A program made the translations under genes and the position numbers. A stretch of DNA of 7,429 bases from Longimicrobium sp. (GTDB lineage Bacteria > Gemmatimonadota > Gemmatimonadetes > Longimicrobiales > Longimicrobiaceae): contig JAUJMI010000169.1 of assembly GCA_030446945.1 (NCBI GenBank), positions 1 to 7,429 on the forward strand. The letters run 5' to 3'. Of the stretch, positions 6,297 to 7,429 are shown one piece after another. The notes under the pieces were generated by a model. It did no database searches, was not told the origin of the DNA, and worked only from the letters and a program-made list of their open reading frames with translations. Position 1 is the first letter of the stretch. Each line of letters opens with the position of its first letter.

Positions 6297-6325
6297 GAAC
6301 GGGGCGCGGAATGCGCGCCCCGTTC
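6297..6325 (-). terminator. Terminator-like hairpin between the third lipoprotein gene and iadA
   Basis: A perfect 12-base-pair stem (GAACGGGGCGCG at 6297-6308 with 6314-6325) encloses the loop GAATG. It lies 37 bases after the minus-strand stop at 6363 and 40 bases before the iadA start. Only a weak T-containing stretch (GTCTTGTG) follows on the minus strand. It probably ends the lipoprotein transcript. Alternatively it could attenuate read-through into iadA, because little room remains for a separate promoter. Confidence 0.65.
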
Positions 6326-6362
6326 CCCCCCCGCCTCACGGCCGCGGCGGCGGAGGCGCGTG

Positions 6363-6668
6363 TCACGGCGTCGTGGCGGTGCCGCCGGTGGCTCCCGCGC
6401 CGCCCCCCGGAGTGCCCGAGACGCCCATCGTGTCGGTGCTGCCGGTCGCAGGCATGGCTCCGGTGCTGGTGTCGCCCGCCGTCGCTCCGGCCGGCATGGT
6501 GCTGGTCGCGCCCGTGCCCGCGCCTGTAGTGTCCAGCGCCGGGGCCGCGGCACCGCTCGGAGCGCCCGCGGTGGTGTCGGCCGTGGCTCCGTTGGCCGCG
6601 TCGCCGCCGCCGCACGCCGCCGTGCCCAGCAGCGCTGCGACGGCGAGGGTTGTTCCGCTTCTCCGCAT
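6363..6668 (-). CDS. Small low-complexity lipoprotein-like protein (third copy, divergent)
   Basis: This encodes 101 residues. MRRSGTTLAVAALLGTAAC is a basic start, a hydrophobic core and a Cys at 19 (TAAC, an imperfect lipobox), followed by GGGD and then Thr/Gly/Ala/Ser/Pro low-complexity sequence with repeated ATADTTAG- and TSTGAMPATGSTDT-like units. Layout and composition match the two lipoproteins at 4267-4599 and 4725-5057, but there is no long shared nucleotide block, so it is an older paralogue or a convergent sequence. The ATG at 6668 has GGAGGAC (6671-6677) two bases upstream. A hairpin at 6297-6325 follows the stop. The gene is divergent from the dehydrogenase at 6794. No function can be assigned. 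Confidence 0.68.
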   Translation of the reverse strand: MRRSGTTLAVAALLGTAACGGGDAANGATADTTAGAPSGAAAPALDTTGAGTGATSTMPAGATAGDTSTGAMPATGSTDTMGVSGTPGGGAGATGGTATTP

Positions 6669-6793
6669 GCGTCCTCCGTCTGGTGTGGGTGCGAATGGAG
6701 CGGCGCGCGGCGTCGCAACGTGCGTGCCCGGGCCCGTTCAGCACGACTGTTGCGCACGCGGCGGCCCATTCGCTGAACGAAAGGGGGGCCGGG
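6669..6793. promoter_or_regulatory. Divergent intergenic region
   Basis: These 125 bases separate the start of the minus-strand lipoprotein gene from the start of the plus-strand dehydrogenase gene, so promoters for both must lie here or overlap the gene ends. I see the two ribosome binding sites (6671-6677 minus, AAAGGGGGG at about 6780-6788 plus) but no convincing -35/-10 pair or operator palindrome. Confidence 0.4.
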
Positions 6794-7429
6794 ATGGAGG
6801 GAAAGGTGTGCGTGGTGACGGGTGCCACCGGGGGGATCGGCGGGGCGACGGCGCGGGGGCTGGCGGCGCGGGGCGCGACCGTGCTGCTCGTGGCGCGCGA
6901 CCCCGTTCGCGGCGAGGCGCTGCGCGAGTCGATCGCGCGGGGAACGGGGAACGAGCGCGTCCGCCTGGTGCGCGCGGACCTGTCTTCGCAGGCGGAAGTG
7001 CGCGCGGCTGCGGCGGAGATCGCGTCGGCGCACCCGCGCGCGGACGTGCTGGTGAACAACGCCGCCGTCTACACCCGCCAGCGCGCCGAGTCTGTGGACG
7101 GGATTGAGCTCCAGTGGGCTGTCAACCACCTCGCGCCCTTTCTGCTCACCCACCTCCTCCTCGAGCGCCTGCGGGCCGCGGGGGGCGCGCGTGTGGTCAC
7201 CGTCTCGTCGCAGGCGCACCAGGGCAGACGCATTCCGTGGAACGACATGGCGATGCGGCGGCGCTACTTCGGATGGCGGACGTACGGCGTCACCAAGCTG
7301 GCGAACCTCCTCTTCACCCGCGAGCTGGCGCGCCGCGAGAGCGGGATCACCGCCCACGCCATGCACCCCGGTGTCGTCGCCACGGAGCTGCTTATGCGCG
7401 GTTTCCCGCCGATCCGCCTCTTCCGGCGC
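6794..7429 (+). CDS. Short-chain dehydrogenase/reductase, retinol-dehydrogenase-like (3' partial)
   Basis: This is an NAD(P)-dependent oxidoreductase with a Rossmann fold. From the ATG at 6794 the frame stays open to the window end, giving 212 residues; classical members have about 250-320, so the C-terminal substrate-binding part is missing from view. Visible motifs in order are KVCVVTGATGGIGGATA with the cofactor-binding TGxxxGIG (9-16), ADLSS (61-65, adenine-side Asp62), VLVNNAAV (85-92), the Asn111 of AVNHLAPF, the catalytic Ser139 in VVTVSSQAHQG, and Tyr164 and Lys168 in YGVTKLAN, followed by HPGVVATEL (191-199). The catalytic tetrad is complete. The LQWAVNHLAPFLLTHLLL and SSQAH stretches resemble the retinol dehydrogenase/WW-domain oxidoreductase group. 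Arg35 after the second strand (VARDPVRG) suggests NADP preference, which is an inference. The substrate is unknown. It is transcribed away from the minus-strand cluster. Confidence 0.92.
   Translation, partial: MEGKVCVVTGATGGIGGATARGLAARGATVLLVARDPVRGEALRESIARGTGNERVRLVRADLSSQAEVRAAAAEIASAHPRADVLVNNAAVYTRQRAESVDGIELQWAVNHLAPFLLTHLLLERLRAAGGARVVTVSSQAHQGRRIPWNDMAMRRRYFGWRTYGVTKLANLLFTRELARRESGITAHAMHPGVVATELLMRGFPPIRLFRR

Noticed and set aside
4196..6529. A 777-codon plus-strand open frame with long Val/Pro and Arg/Pro/Trp runs
   Set aside because: It lies opposite the two tandem lipoproteins, iadA and part of the third lipoprotein gene. Its composition is what the reverse complement of Thr/Gly/Ala codons and conserved enzyme codons produces, and it has no domain or initiation signal.
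5081..7366. A 761-codon minus-strand open frame running from iadA through the third lipoprotein and into the dehydrogenase region
   Set aside because: Only the part below 6256 has family homology and a ribosome binding site. The rest is Arg/Pro/Ala-rich sequence antisense or out of frame to better-supported genes, as is typical of stop-poor GC-rich DNA.
1..7429. tRNA or rRNA genes, CRISPR array, insertion sequence, phage or plasmid functions
   Set aside because: No cloverleaf-like sequence, spaced repeat array, transposase or integrase motif, or terminal inverted repeat was seen on either strand.

Overview
The window is a GC-rich bacterial chromosome segment. GC is strongly favoured at third codon positions, ribosome binding sites are AGGAGG-like, and at least one start is GTG. 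No plasmid, phage, transposase, rRNA, tRNA or CRISPR signature is visible. The general look, and the resemblance of the small protein at 1282-1629 to a short family I associate with Gemmatimonadota (Longimicrobium-like), suggest that phylum; this is an inference from memory, not a search result.

Left part, plus strand (1-1629): the C-terminal end of an unrecognised protein, then a Uma2/DUF820 family endonuclease gene that appears dead (a one-base deletion causes a frameshift and a catalytic Glu is replaced), then a small protein of unknown function. A strong GC-rich hairpin at 1657-1684 separates these from convergent genes.

Central part, minus strand (1715-6668), read right to left: a small Thr/Gly/Ala-rich lipoprotein, a hairpin, an isoaspartyl dipeptidase (iadA), two tandem duplicated small lipoproteins, a hairpin, an SMP-30/gluconolactonase family protein, a cyanophycinase-like S51 peptidase (cphB) and a DUF1003 membrane protein whose start overlaps the cphB stop by one base. 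The main biological point is that CphB and IadA catalyse consecutive steps. Cyanophycinase cuts cyanophycin to beta-Asp-Arg dipeptides, and isoaspartyl dipeptidases split these to Asp and Arg. Both proteins lack a signal peptide, so a cytoplasmic route for using cyanophycin or other isoaspartyl peptides is plausible. No cyanophycin synthetase lies in the window. The cyanophycinase also carries Thr at a pocket position that is Gln in the characterised enzyme, so the exact substrate is open.

Right part, plus strand (6794 to the edge): a divergently transcribed short-chain dehydrogenase/reductase of the retinol-dehydrogenase-like type, cut off by the window end.

No gene-free stretch exceeds 300 bases. 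The gap at 438-585 (148 bases) shows nothing I can interpret.
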